63,293 bases of DNA, from positions 1 through 63,293 of the forward strand of contig NXFV01000165.1 of the NCBI GenBank assembly GCA_002803225.1. The letters are read 5' to 3'. Both the position numbers and the translations under genes were made by a program. Below the pieces are notes generated by a model that saw nothing but the letters and a program-made list of their open reading frames with translations, had not been told where the DNA came from and searched no databases. This document shows, piece after piece, positions 9,014-22,063 of the stretch (positions are counted from its first letter, which is position 1; every line of letters begins with the position of its first letter). This stretch comes from Gamarada debralockiae (lineage: Eukaryota; Ascomycota; Leotiomycetes; Helotiales; Hyphodiscaceae).

Positions 9014-11247
9014 TCAACGATCAGTGGGAACTACAAGCTTCAGATTTCCAGTCCATTGTCTTGCATTGCCTGCCCGGAACTTCTTCAACTCTTCTACCAC
9101 ATCCTTCGCCTCTGCTTTGTAAGCAGGCGGTAACTGTGGAGCTGCTGAACTCGATGACCCTGGTCCCGAGCCAAATCCTGACAACGTACGCTTTAACATG
9201 CTACCTCCCATGAACGATCCGGTTCGACTTGCTGGGGTGGTAGGTCCAGTCACCGTTCCACTGCTACCAGTACTGGCTGCTGATCCCCGTCTCGAGACGC
9301 TCGACATCGTGTTCGGATCAGAAAAGAAGGAGAAATCACCCTCTGATGATGCGAGGAAGTTATCAGCATCCCTATCACCGGAGACTGACCCGCCAGATAG
9401 ACACTGTGGGCTCGTATCCTCCGGGAGGAACTCAAGTTGCAAGGCTCGAAGACCGGGCAATAGTTCTGGCGCTCTGCGGTTCTTCTTTGTCCACCTCTTC
9501 GCTTCTTCCAACTTCTCTTCCTGCACTCTACACTCGCTCAAGAATTCAATCAGGCGCTGGATCGTAAGTCCATATGACTTTGTTGGAATATCCGTCAATG
9601 TCAGAGTGCTGACACGATAGTTTTGCAGTGGGGAAAACGCCTTATATTCCGGCTTCACTCTTCCTGCTAGCATCTGAGACACGCCAAAATTCTCTGCTTC
9701 TTGGACTAGCGGTAATGTGAAACCGTTGTTTCGAGAGCCGGCATTGAGGATTGTCGGAACGTAGGTGACAAAAGAGTGGTGGATACGGAGACTCTCCATG
9801 CGGCTGAGGGACTCAGGGGAAAGACTTTGGACGGCTTTCGAGTTGACTTGTCCGTAGGCAGTTGTGTAGGGTACGTAAAATTTGCGTGAATTGTTCGAGC
9901 TGGTGGCTTCTACTGAGCCCACATCTAAGACCTGAAGACGATTTGATTGAACAAGGAGGGTTTTGACACCGCGGGACGTGAGTTTGTTCCTCGATATGTA
10001 GAGGTGGGTTAGGCCTGTTTGGCGGAGGAGAGGGTCATTTGTGTCAAGGAATCCCTCATTTATGGGTGGGAAACTGCCGTATTTTGTGATATAGTCCATG
10101 AATGCATAGTAGAAGTGAGGTCGACTTTGTGCGATAGTATCGTGTGTCTCTCCATCGTTGTCACGGTGGTACTCCGGGACATCGTCGAACAGGTCTTGAT
10201 CCGGTAACACGACCGTAGGTCTTCTGCGTAACTGTATTCGACCCGACAGGAAATGAGCGAGTAGATGCTCAACAACAGCATCTGTCAAGAAATTATCTCG
10301 GACGTCCAAACACCACAGCTTGCCTTCGATTTGTGGCATTCGAAACAGCTCAGAGTCTACGAGTCGTATTTTTCGTAGCTTCAAGACTCGGAGGTTTGGC
10401 AAAGGCAGGCGTGGAAAGGTATAAAAACCTGAATCTCTATTAGTGTCGGAGAGGTCGAGATAAACGAGGTTTGACGTGTCTATATCGTTGAGTAGCGCGC
10501 ATCGGCCAGCATTCTGGCAGTGATCTGCAGAGAACAGAATGGGTTTCATTTTGGTAGGCTCAACTTGTAGGTTCTTGACTTCGCCTGTTGAGGGGCCCGA
10601 TATACCGCTCGATGAAGCAGTACTAGGACCCGACTCGTTTGTAGCATTATCGGGTTTTCTGGCGATTTGTGCTTGACGGGCCATAACTTCGAGTGGGTCT
10701 GGTCCGGCCGTGATGGTCTCGTAGGGGAGCGTATCTATGATTGCGAATTGAAGATTGGGAAAGAGCTTGACGCAATGCATGACCCAGGCACCGTTGTAAA
10801 CGGCGTCTTCACATTGCTGATCTACTGGATCCTTCCACACATTTGCCATTTTGATATCATATATTTCATGGAAGTCCAGTGTTCGGACCAAAGACCTCAA
10901 CGCATACGAGGCAGTATAAGCTGAATACATGAAGCTATAAATCTTCACTGATCTGAGTTAGCAAAGTAAATTAAACTATAGGGATGACATCTACACCTAC
11001 GGAATGGCTTTTCTTTGCTCTTGAGTATCTTAATAGGGTCGGACCAGAGTATCGGCAAGAAACCCTTGTTGAACTCCCTTGAGACAAGACAACACGCGGC
11101 GAGGTCGTTTCCGTCTAAGTAAGGCCATACAAGCGCTACTCCTTTTGCCCAATTCCATTGCAATTTCCTTTTCTTCAGGGCCTCATCGCTCGTCAAACCC
11201 TCCGTCGTAAAGCCCTCCATGGCCTGTTCGAAGGTTGGGAGTGACAT
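9014..11247 (-). CDS. F-box-like / leucine-rich-repeat protein
   Basis: Exons 11001-11247 and 9014-10947 are joined across a 53-bp intron (GTAGGT...ATCAG) to give 726 residues. The N-terminus has an F-box-like segment (about residues 35-75: WPYLDGNDLAACCLVSREFN, then LWSDP). The middle (about 230-480) reads as leucine-rich repeats, e.g. LVYLDLSDTN, LRVLKLRKIRL, LWCLDVRDN and LQVLDVGS. A Ser/Gly/Thr-rich low-complexity tract (about 600-690) precedes a conserved-looking end with VVEELKKFR and GNLKLVV. By family knowledge such proteins are substrate adaptors of SCF ubiquitin ligases; the F-box is weak, so that role is inferred. The gene appears intact, with a plausible leader upstream. Confidence 0.75.
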
Positions 11248-14200
11248 ATTGACCGAAGCGAAGCTGGATATTCTTGATTTCTGATGGTTGAAGTAGTTCT
11301 GAGATAGGAGTCGAAGCCGCGGGAGAGTCGGAAGAAGACGAATTTCTGATAGTAAAAACGATCTGAAAGATTAATCCTGGATCGTAGCCGTAATAGATGG
11401 AATCGGAGGAAAAGAGTTCTCTGATCGTTCAGATGTTCTGAATGGCTCTGGATCCGGAGTAGGGGATGTAGTCGAAAGAAGTGGGTTTCTGTAGGAGAGC
11501 CTGTACGAGAGCTGGAGTTACAAAGCTCAAGTTGAGTTCGAGATATGACAATTTGAGTCTGAAAGGTGATGCGTAAATGATTTTGGTGCTCGAAGAAGAG
11601 AGTGTTTGTTTACAGGGCCGATCGATAGGGGGTGGGTGGTTTGAAATATTTTGGTGATTTTGGGGATCAAAAATAGACCGCGTCCCGACGAAAGTTGTCT
11701 TAAAATTGGCCCCAGGCAGACACAGGATGCTTGAGGGCTCCTTTGAAATAATACGAAAGGGACTCAGAAATTTTCTCCAGGATTGATCGTCAAGAACACC
11801 TCGAAAGCACGAAGTCAGCAGCTCTGCCCTCGATCGGCAACGTCGGAGAAGTTTCGACCTTTGCCAAGAGCAGCCTCTTGATGATAGCGATGTTGAAATC
11901 CCTTCAATACCAGGTTGATATTGCATCGAATCCTCGTTCAGAGAGGATCGGTCCCCTGCGGCAAGCAGCCACGAGATACTGCTGGAGTGTCACCAGATCG
12001 CAGAGCTGGTTCAGTCAGTATCTTCTCCACCACGATCACATAGTTGCAACATCACTGACATCAACGACAGGAATCGCACTGTTGTTCCAGGAGTAGGAGG
12101 AGACTTACTCTGAAGAGGGTGCCGCGAGGTCTCTGTCTCATGACCTTTGGCGGATGGATTTGGGAAGGTTTTCCTGGGATCTTCCTCATCCTTTCAGTCC
12201 CGACTCGATACCTGGCTGGAACGTTTCTACGGCTAGGGTACGAGTACGTGCTACGACACTCTGATTCCAATCGATCAGATCAGACCGTTGAAGAGCTGGT
12301 CAAGATTCCTTAGGATTTTGAGCACACTTCGGCAACGAGCTGAGTGGAAGGGCTTTATCTTAAGGTAAGTCAGTGCCATTAATTCAAAAGAACGGAGTCT
12401 GACTTCATTCAGGCTCCTAAAGCCACGACCTTAAGAAAGAGGGAGAAACCAGGAAAGGGAAATGGCCTAAAATCTCAGGGACAAGAAGGGCAGAATTCCG
12501 TCGCAAAATGAACTCTTCCGAAGACATGGAGCCGATGAGCTGGCTAGGACAACAAGAAATGTTACGAAATACTCTGAGGCTCCAGAAGAGTAGGAAGAAG
12601 CAGATTGGAGTGATTCTTCCGGGACAAGCAAGGGGTGAATTACGTACCGACGACGTGCCAAGACCCGGCTGAGGAATGCGACAAAGTAAAGGATCTCTTC
12701 TGCCGTTCATCAGCCAACAACTCCCTCTGCGCTCCAAACCGCGAGCACGAAATACATTTATGACCTCTTTCACCACCGGCGGTGAAGAATCTGGCGTCTG
12801 AGGTATTTACGGCATGAGGCTCTCGATGTACCCCTCAAGGTCAAGCCGACGGACATCGATCCTGCGCTATTTCGTCGCAACTGCCAACTAAAATGCAATA
12901 ACGGCGATAATTTCGCATTGTTTGGTCTTTCGCGATGTTCACGATGGATCAACCTGATGAGGGAGATGAAAGGACTCGTACATGGGTGGGCAAGGCTGCG
13001 TGGCTATGCTCGGATCAGTTCGTCATCCGACCCGTCATTGAAAGCCGCAAAAGCGGGGCCAATGAGCATCTGTCGGATCCAACGCCGCCTTTGAATGCAG
13101 GGCAACAGCAGTAGAGCGGCGACGTCTGGTCATGGCGGGGACGACGACCTTCAATCGTTGACCTCAACACGACGGAAGGGTTTCGAGACGATTCCGCTGA
13201 AGATCATAGGGTGTTGCTTTGAAGCGTCAGTGCTTCACTAGAGTGCCTTCAGACTTGTCGTCCTCTGAATACTTGCGGGATTTGATCATGGCGAATGACA
13301 GGCGGATTCTTCAATGGTTTCGATTCTACTCGAAAAGAGCCACACTGGATCTTCCATTTCTTGCCAAATGAAACGGGCTGGCCTCATTCATAACGGAGCG
13401 ACATACCTGGCTCTCCACTCTTGCGGTCATCAGATCCCATCTGCTTTCAGTATTCATCGCGACCGAAGAGTTTCGCACTGGAATCCTTCCCGGCATAGCC
13501 TCAATCGTTGCATTTCTTCCCACACTGCTCATCAACTCAACACTGCCCGGCGGGTTTTCAATACGAAATTAATATAAACTCACCGGAACATCGGCTTCCA
13601 ACTCCCATAGAGAGGAATATTCTCGTCCTATTCGGCATCGAACCCCATGTCAAAGCCCCATGCAAGTATGATGAGCGCACTGCCTCCATCGTATCTTATT
13701 CTTGCAAGAATTTGGGAATACGCCTTCTTTCGGGGAGAGTTATAGCCGCTCATCGAGTCTCACCCATCTGCAACTGATGATGCCAACGTGCTCCTTCGTC
13801 TCGACGGCCTCATGTTGCTGCAAGCTTTGCCTTCTTGGGGACAGCTGGAGCAGTCGGCGAAGGAATTCGGATGATAGATGACCTGGGACTCGTGCCTCTA
13901 ACATGATAGAGACATTGCCATTGACAACTGGGAAGGCCAAGGTGGTCGCACCCAATTCAGAGAATAAAATGTGCCCTTTCGTCGGACCTCGACGCCAGAA
14001 TCCTGAACCAGATACTGCAGAATGAAGTTCGTTCTGGTAGGTTTGATGTGTCCTGGTGCAGATTTCCGTGTTTCTTGAGACACCGATCTCTGGAGTGCTG
14101 GCCCGGATATCGCTGCATGCTGACGACATAGAGATTACGAATACCAGCACCCAAGGCCATGAGAAAGCCGAAGTCGTCTTAGTTGTGGGACCTCGAAGTC

Positions 14201-14511
14201 AAGGTCGAAAGTCCCGGTTCCGATGCCATTTCCACCGTCTTTTTTGCTTTCTGGTTTTCGTCATCGCCATTTAACTCTTCACGCGTTGCTGATGGTGATG
14301 TCTCGCGTAGAATTGCTGGCTCAAGCTCCTGAAGACCAATTGAATCCTCTTCTTCATAAGCTTCGGACTGATTGTAGGAAGAAGTACGGCTTCTCCTTTG
14401 GGCCGGCCGGACCCCAGAGATATCTTCTTCGGCCAGTCGAGCCGTGGGAAACCCGGATTGATTGTCAGGGTACTGAAGTGGCGAGCTCCATTGAGCAAGC
14501 TGGTGACAGTA
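11248..14511. other. Gene-poor region, no intact gene
   Basis: Many short overlapping frames on both strands with no recognisable domain. The first 200 bp is the likely 5' leader of the F-box/LRR gene. Part of the stretch may be the eroded downstream part of the Pumilio relic at 14512-14790, but I could not find further convincing PUF repeats. Confidence 0.4.
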
Positions 14512-14790
14512 TTACTGTCCTTCGTCTAAGACGAATCTAATCACCTTCTGCAAAGCACGAGTTGCATGCTGGTTGAGAACGATGCGAACAAGGTCGTGAG
14601 GTGCATTCTCAAAGAGAACACGGTGCTCCTCGTCATTGCAGTCCTTCAGAAGCTTAATCCTGAAGAGACTGATCAGAAACCGCGATGCATGTGGCAATTT
14701 CAGTGGTACTCCCGCTAATTTCTAGCACAGATAGTTGCCGAATGGATCAGTCATCAACTCAGTGACATGCTGGTAGGTCTCCAGCCAAAT
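14512..14790 (-). pseudogene. Pumilio (PUF) RNA-binding domain relic
   Basis: On the minus strand a reading of about 90 codons contains typical PUF helices: HVTELMTDPFGNYLC, then a TAG stop where Gln is expected, then LLKDCNDEEHRVLFENA, HDLVRIVLNQHATRALQKVI. The spacing matches two neighbouring PUF repeats except for about 25 unrelated codons inserted after the stop. PUF proteins bind 3' UTR motifs and control mRNA fate in the cytoplasm. Only these repeats are readable; flanking sequence is too eroded. It is clearly non-functional. An unusual spliced exon is the alternative, but no GT donor sits next to the break. Confidence 0.7.
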
Positions 14791-17028
14791 CATGTGAGCT
14801 TGAAAGGAACTTGGATGTACCAGATTCAAGTGAGAAACTTGCAAGAGATGAGCGATCGAGAGGCTGGTTGGTGCGGAAGCTCTCGTAGGCGTGGCTCTTG
14901 TCGCCTCATGAGAAGCGAACTGCCATCAATGACGGTATTTGATTGCTTTACCCTGAGGAACAGTCATACGCTCGATGACGTGCTAGTTTGTCTCTAGCCT
15001 AATCATACGGTCGATTTGGCACTCATTTACTGCTAGACGGACGGTGTTGTTGAGGCCACGAGGAGAAGCACGGTATTGCTATTGGCCGAAGAGAACCTAG
15101 AAGATATTCTAGCTAGTGATGATTTGAGTGGGATGACGGCAGTAGCGGTGCCGGCAGATATTGACGAAGGTGCCTGAATTTGGGTTATGTAGGTGCCATG
15201 ACATCTTCAGCTGCATCAAAGCACAAGCGCAGTCGCCGTTGTCATCGGCATGTGCTTGAGCATTCAAACTTACCGGGAGCCCACTACGCAGATCTTCTTT
15301 TCCCATCGATAACCGTTTTTGAAACAACTCATGTTTTTCCTCCGAAGTTGTACGGAGGCAAGATGTAACTGGCGACTGTCATATAAGGAGTAAGCAAGGC
15401 TTCGGATGATATTGCGGAAGGAAACTATGGGTTGATCCTCAAGGTGGTGTGGGTGTTGACCACAGGAAGAGAAGAAACGTACCGTTGCTGCGTCTCCAAA
15501 TCACTAGCTCCTTCTTCCGTCCAGCTCATCATCCCCGCGTTGCTTAGCCTATTGGAAGTTCTGTTAGCCGTAGGCTATTTACTAGTGGTCGCATTGCCTT
15601 GTTATGGTCACTCAATCGTGAAGAGTGTCCAGTGAATGGTGGCCGCAACCCAAATTCAAACGCGACAAATTGAAACAAGCACTTAGCGGGTGTCCAGAAA
15701 CCATTAGTACGAACTGCGCAAATCATTTGACACGTTTTGAACCACCGACTGATGCTAGGTATGTCCTCAAACGCTGGTTGTTGAGGTTGAGGTTTGTGGA
15801 GGTGGAGATTGAAGGAGAAAGTTCATGTAAGGTTCGAGGTCAAAAACTCATGTAGCTGACGACTCAGCGCCGAGGCACTAGCACCAATAACTCCAAAATA
15901 CAGGAGTGGGGTCAATAAGTATTAAATAGGACGTATCTCAAGCCGACGGTGTCTTTATTATATTATTCTTTGCACTAAGAACTAAGTTGTTTCATCACCT
16001 AAGGCTTTCTGACGCTCAAGCAAGGAGCGGTTCCCAATATATGCGGCTTTCATGCTCATGCAAACTCCCTGTCTCATATGCAGGGAGCAACTAACGTCGA
16101 CGTTTGCATATCCTGGGTGTTCCTGAAGATTGTTGTTTGTCACAACTGACGATTACTATGATTTTCACGGACATTTAGTTGGCAGTTGCATACTATCCCC
16201 CCTTGAATAAAGCAAGCAACGTGATTTATAACACTACTCGGGCACATACGCAAGCAGAGCCTCCAACCAATCAAGATTCTCAAATTATCACCTGATATTC
16301 CCTAATTTAGGGATGTTGACAAGACTGGAGGGTGGTGTTACCCGGTCTCCACCTTGTTTTATTCAAGTATATATGACAACGGCTGCATAACAGGGGTCAG
16401 TAACATTGTTATCAAACGTTATTTTGACACTTCTGGGCCTAGGAGAGCTTCTCAGAAACAGTAAGCAAATAGCGAATGTTCAATTAAGTCGGGTGATTCT
16501 GAATCTAGGGTCTTCACTCGACCGTTGTATTCACAGCCGGAAAGAATCAAACATCGATTGTCCAAATTGCCATCAATAAACGAGTGATACTGACTGGAAA
16601 AGTCCAACTAAGCTACGAGCACATTTTGGGCTGTATTGCACAGCAACGTCCAGAGCAGTACGGACATACGGACATCTATTTGAGGCAGTCGCGACTATTC
16701 TGGCCCATCCTGTCCTATGAATCTGTTCCCAATGCTCACTGTCCGACCTAGAGACAATACAGTGTTGTTCTCAAAAACAAACTAAATGATACATAAAACG
16801 TGAAGTTGGTTACCCATTCTCCTATACTCTATCTTCCCAATTCCTAACGACCACTGAGAAGAAGTAGTGCCCGTGGTGCTCCGTGAACGAAAAGGGGCAT
16901 CGCTTGACTAGCGTGAATTAAAATGAACGAGAGACCGCGAGAAAATTTTCAATCCGTCCTCAGTCCTTATCAAAGAATGGTCGCCGAACTTATGAGATCG
17001 TTACTCATGCCTTGAATCTTATTTCCCT
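14791..17028. other. Gene-poor region upstream of the PUF relic
   Basis: No gene recognised. 14800-15900 may hold eroded upstream parts of the PUF gene. 15900-17000 is AT-richer and non-coding, ending in the 3' flank of the zinc-finger gene. Confidence 0.4.
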
Positions 17029-18246
17029 TCATCGAAGTCGTGATCGTTCAAGCTTGGCAGCCGTGGAATCATCGCGCCGACACTGTCCCCGATTTGCCAT
17101 TACACGTGATCTGGGAGGTGTCTCTTCCAACTTCACTCCCTTACGAGACTTCCTCTTTTTCTTCCCATTCATCTGATCAAGGACAGCCTGTGCCTCACGA
17201 TAATACTTTGTTCTGGTCTGGCTCTTGTGGGGATCCGTGTGTAGCTTCATATGAGACATGAGGTTGTCGTATCTGTTGAACGGGTGGCCACAAAACTCGC
17301 ACGGGAAAGAATCATCCTCGGGAACAAAAGCGTGTATACGCTGGTGACGTTTCAAATGCTCTTGTCGTTTGAACTTCTTCCCACACCCTTCCCAAAGACA
17401 CGGCTTGGTGGCTGCGTGCTGGATGCGGATGTTGCTGGAGAAAATCAGTCCGGATGAAAGCTCGCGCTTCACCCGCTTCCGGGTTTGCCGTACTGCTTGC
17501 GAGTCTGACTGAACACTTTGAAGTGCAGCTGAGGTCCTTGGTGGGTCCAATATTGGTGGTCGAAGTTTTGAAGTTCGACAGGATGTGGTTGATGCTCGAG
17601 AAGGTGTTGTCGACGCTGATTTGCCGTCATTGTATTGCATCAAAAAGGTCGTGTTCTCAGTGGGTGAGTGGCCTAAAGAGAATCCCAGACTATTGTCCGA
17701 TGCGGGGCTTTGAAATTGAAGTGGCCTCAGTGGAGGCATGGCAGAGTTCACTTCGAAGTTATCAAGGAATGTGGTCTGTGAAGGAACCACGAAGCCCATT
17801 GAAACAGGTGAAGGCCCCATTCCAGATATTGGAGAGCACAGATCTATGTCTATGGCAGGAGGCTGAATCGAAAGTCCATCGTTGGATTCGAAGGACCCAA
17901 AACCTTCGCTGCTGTATGCGGGAAAAGCGTTGAAGCCGACCATTGTCTGGTCCTGCATCATCTTGCGGTCGGGGAATAACATGTTGTGATCCGGGAATCC
18001 CGAAATGATTTCATGCGTCATTGGCGACATGGAAGACATACTGTTCGAAGTTTCATACAGTTCTGGCGTGTTGGTCGTTGAAAAAGGCATATCTTCCAGC
18101 TTCACTGAATCGAAGGATAGCCGGCGAGTTGATGGAGGAGTTCCCTCTAATGGAACACTGCTGCCGAACAAGCTCGAATAATCACTTGAAGATGGACACG
18201 ATGACTGAGAGCTTGAAGCATATCCTCCGTGGAAGTCTCCGAACAT
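17029..18246 (-). CDS. C2H2 zinc-finger transcription factor (two fingers, BrlA/FlbC-like)
   Basis: A single exon. The first ATG is at 18246 (MFGDFHGGY), giving 405 residues. The N-terminal 270 residues are Ser/Pro/Met-rich and lack fixed structure, a typical activation region. A basic stretch (TRKRVKRE) precedes two C2H2 fingers: residues about 283-305 (CX4CX12HX3H, with KKFKRQEHLKRH) and about 316-336 (CX2CX12HX3H, NRYDNLMSHMKLH). A C-terminal basic cluster (GKKKRKSRKG) is probably a nuclear signal. The KRQEHLKRH finger and C-terminal placement recall the conidiation regulators BrlA and FlbC, but the rest is too divergent to assign orthology. It would act in the nucleus as a sequence-specific regulator. 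The long upstream non-coding region suggests complex control. Confidence 0.85.
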   Translation of the reverse strand: MFGDFHGGYASSSQSSCPSSSDYSSLFGSSVPLEGTPPSTRRLSFDSVKLEDMPFSTTNTPELYETSNSMSSMSPMTHEIISGFPDHNMLFPDRKMMQDQTMVGFNAFPAYSSEGFGSFESNDGLSIQPPAIDIDLCSPISGMGPSPVSMGFVVPSQTTFLDNFEVNSAMPPLRPLQFQSPASDNSLGFSLGHSPTENTTFLMQYNDGKSASTTPSRASTTSCRTSKLRPPILDPPRTSAALQSVQSDSQAVRQTRKRVKRELSSGLIFSSNIRIQHAATKPCLWEGCGKKFKRQEHLKRHQRIHAFVPEDDSFPCEFCGHPFNRYDNLMSHMKLHTDPHKSQTRTKYYREAQAVLDQMNGKKKRKSRKGVKLEETPPRSRVMANRGQCRRDDSTAAKLERSRLR

Positions 18247-21200
18247 CTTCTTTGTCTGGGCTTGAAGCACCTGGTTCCTGAGTGAAATGAAGGCGTGCTT
18301 CTACATGGGCATCTGTCAGTTCAACCCTTGAGGCGTGGGGTATCAGACGAACCCTTTTGGTCGTTCCTTCGCCAAAAGTATGAATGTTCGAACACTTCTA
18401 AAGGACTGTGAGGGTTGAAATGAGCGGATGCACTCCAGTGACTGAATTTAACGAAGAACGGAAAGGGGGATAATTTTCTGATTTATCACAGGCGAGTTGA
18501 GTCTCGAACAGTGAAGTTGGTTTGGTTGCCGATATTGCTTGAATCAGGAAGGTGATTGTTACAGACCAAGCTTACCTGAGTCGCCAGTATTGAAGCACAA
18601 TGTCTCCGAGCCGCCGTAAGGTCTGGGAATGGAATGTGAATCGCGTCATACGCGTCGCGTAAAGGTACTTGGTGCCTACTGATGTTGGAGTGGGTGAGGT
18701 CACTATTGCTGAAGTCAGTCTTCTTCCCACATTCAAGATGAAGTTAATGAGTCCTGTCCTTATATTCTATATTGAACCCCGATCAAAATAGAATCTCCAA
18801 CAGCAAGGAATCTTTTGTTGGACTCTGGGGTCGACGAACGATGGGTGTAAGTGAAGGGTGATCTATTGGTCAAGCAGCGTACCTTGCAGAAAATTCTTGG
18901 ACCCCTTGGACAGGGCGACCCCTCTTTAACACAAAATCCCACGCCAAGTCTACCAGAAGTTTGGTATTGTCATCGATGGCGGAATTTCTTGAGAGGTTGG
19001 AACAACACTAGCAACCGAATTGTGGGGTTGTCATATCCGTATCAAAAGCTTCAAGATTATAAGACGAATGGAGCTAGACTGTAGCTAGCTTTCAAGTGTC
19101 ATTTGTCGAGTTGCGTAGAACTGGAGAACGTGCTTGAAGCTTTATGAGCCGTTGCTCAGTCGGTGAGGGTAATTCATTGGCTCTCATGTCAGGGATAACA
19201 GCCTCCGGCCGCAAGATATACTATTCACCCGTCCGGATTTCGGAAACAGAGAGGAGTTGACTGAAGAAAAAGTCGTTAGCTCGGCGGGGATATCCTGTTT
19301 GGGTCACGGATTACGATGATCGTGCATCAGAATCTAGCTTTCTCTCATTCCATATGTTTGAAGGCGTTTCTGTGTCACAAATGGTTTCTAGACGGTCCAG
19401 AAATATTTCAGGAATGGGGTGAATATGCTTAGGAATGTTCTACCCCACGTCTCAACCAGACAAAAAGAGGAGGTAGCGTAGAAGATAATCGGGTTAGCCG
19501 TTCCTGTATTCAACAAACAACCCCTCACACAGACAATAGCAAAGCAAGGTCGAGTTTTTGTGATACCCCGGCTAGAATAGGAAAGTTCTAAGAACACGGT
19601 GTTGACTTCGAAGGGTGAGTTTAATTGACTTCGTGGCAGATCTCAAGCCACGGCGTTGTTAGCCACTTTTAATCGAGAAGGAGCCAGCAGTTGGGCTTGG
19701 CCAATCAACAAATGGCACTTTGCCATTCTGGGAGTGGCAAACTTCAGTTGCTCAATGATCGCCCGCTAGTTGGCTTTGTCAGTTGACCCTTAGCTTGAAA
19801 GTTGAAATCGCAGTTGTCAAGCTTTTAAACTGTGTCGGAGGAAGCTCACAAAGGCTGAGGTGGCTTGAAAGTTTTTGGCGGCTAAGACATTGGGTTTTAG
19901 GAGAGCCCAACTGTCGTGTCTGTCCCATCAGTGAACAGTGGGATCGGCGACTCATGATTGTCTCGCTAATCCAAATCGACATGCGATTGAAATTATTGCA
20001 CTTGTCAAAAAGAAAAATCGGTGTGGGACAGTCCTGAATGCCGCTACTGTTCGAGAGTTGAAAATGACAGAAGCTCAACCAATGACCATAATCCGAAATT
20101 GCCACCAACAACCAAATTCCAATATTCTGCGTTATGACTGCACGTCCCCTGCTCGAACGGAATATTTTGAAGGCCAGCTCCGCTGCCATAATGACCTCCT
20201 GATCTCTTCAAGCCCCATCCATTCTCATCCGGAAAGTGCCATGTTCTCGAAACAAGCTTTAGCGGAGTGGGTGTCTAGCGCAGTTTGACTCGATGTTGGA
20301 ATTTATAGCTCCTAGAACTCGGCTTGGAATTACAGAGTCGGTCCTCTGCCGTCTTTTTTGGTCGAAAGGTTTAAGCTTCATCCAGCCACATGGAAGGCCG
20401 ATACTGGCCTGCGGCGGAAAAATTCTTGAACGACGCTTGGCAAGTCCAATTGAACACTCTCAAGCGAGATATGCTGTCTCGAGGTTGCAATCGAGCCTAT
20501 ATTCGTGTCTATCAATATGTCATTGCAGGCTCAGTTGCAAGCCGAATGTGGCATCTTTGCATATTTGTTTTGAACGTGGCATCCTCTCATCATGGCGGCA
20601 TTGTATTCTGGGGTTCGAGATATCACTTAGTCGTTATGCCAATTGAGGCCACTATATCAGAGAATCCTCTGCAGACAACGGCTTTGTGTTGTTGGCCTAT
20701 CGTCCCTGCAGCAGTTCACCCCTTCCTCCTTCAGACTTTGAGGCACTTTTTCCAGGGCACATGCCATATCAATATCTCACCTTATGCGACCACAGTTGGA
20801 TGTTTTGATATGAAGAGAGCCATGAAACTACCTGCAACGTTCATTGCAGCCCACCTTCTGAGCTTGAGCTAGGCTTGTGTGACAATGGCCTCCATTGTGG
20901 TGGCCGACTGAATTTGAGGGATATATTCTTCCTATGTGATGAGAAGTGCAGACCTACAGTAGCGTACCCTGTCCACGGGGTCGTGGTTCAGCATGTGACT
21001 GGTCATACCAGCTTTTCTGGCCACTGCGAACAAGGAATTGGGTATTCGTCAGTGAGGAGACGTTTAAGTCATCAGAGTGGTTTGATTTCTCCGAAGCCTT
21101 CCAAGCATTAATCGTGCCATTCATAAGCACTATAGCTGCTAAAGGGATCTACGACTTGCTCTGGGTGGTTCCGGGAAGCCAGTTCTGCTGCGAGGCCATG

Positions 21201-21665
21201 TAGAATTTCTGCAGTTTATACTGAAATAGAAATACACGCCGAAGTAGAGCAACCTGATGCTACACAGGTATAAGATAGACTGCCTTGTACGACCTTCAAG
21301 ATGTAATATGTTGATCTTATTCGTCCTGTAGACGACTTCGCCTCGGGCTGACAAATTTTACCCTGCTATACCCCTCAATCATCAAATGATGTTGAGCCTG
21401 CTTCATCACTGTGTTCGTGTCGGCGATTGATACTCACCCTCCTTGTAAAGTTCCCTACAAGGGAAAATAGCAGATAGACGAATCGAGATGAGCTCCCGAA
21501 CAGAAGCTGGGATGGCTTGTGGAGGCAAAAATCTATTTGCAGATGGTTATGGCAGCAGTTCAACTATAAAGTTAACGCCTGGCAACCTAGTCGGGCGAGA
21601 TGAACTTCTGCCTAGACGCATCTCTACGATATCTCTCGCCACTACCTCTCACTGATACTCGACTT
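18247..21665. other. Long intergenic region, no gene recognised
   Basis: About 3.4 kb upstream of the zinc-finger gene. Several 60-160 codon frames exist (for example on plus between 19780 and 21110), but none has a signal peptide, domain or plausible splice structure that I can support. The proximal part presumably holds the promoter and leader of the zinc-finger gene. Confidence 0.4.
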
Positions 21666-22063
21666 GAGAGACGTACTGTCTATACTGCGATAGTTGGCCT
21701 GTCATATGCGCCAGCGTGAACCCCAAATACCATGAATGTGGGCGTAAGGTAGGCGAATCTTGGTGGAGGAAGTGTCGCGACTTTCCACAATGTGGGTACT
21801 ACTTTCTAGGAGCAGCATTTGATGCTGGCGGCTGCCTTCTCGAGGACTCGGATTGTGGCAGATATTGCCCAGACTGCTTAGGACCGGACCACCAAGGTCC
21901 TGCTTTGTCAATGAAAGATGATGGTGATGACAACCCAAAGAATTCCATAGTGAACCTCAAAGCCAAATCACCAATGCACAAGTTTAGGGAAAGGCACGAC
22001 AAGCACCACGGCTCTGGGCCACATGGGTCTGGTCACAAATCGAAAGGCCGCAGTTCTCATTGA
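21666..22063 (+). CDS. Small Cys/His-rich protein, GRF-zinc-finger-like (5' end uncertain)
   Basis: An open frame runs from just after a TGA near 21665 to the stop at 22063. It begins with paired cysteines (TYCLYC), then NPKYHECGRK, WWRKCRDFPQCGYYF, and CGRYCPDC, with a His/Gly/Lys-rich tail. The order C-x2-C ... NP..GR...WWRKC...QCGYYF resembles the GRF zinc finger that binds single-stranded nucleic acid; this is family resemblance, not proof. No ATG lies in frame upstream, so either an upstream exon is spliced on or the frame is a fragment. About 130 codons are covered. Confidence 0.4.

Noticed and set aside
15950..16430. Possible LTR-like sequence upstream of the PUF relic
   Set aside because: I could not find matching TG/CA ends or a second copy.
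19779..21203. Possible multi-exon gene on plus with frames of 80-160 codons
   Set aside because: No recognisable domain, no signal peptide, and joining frames needs unsupported splice sites.
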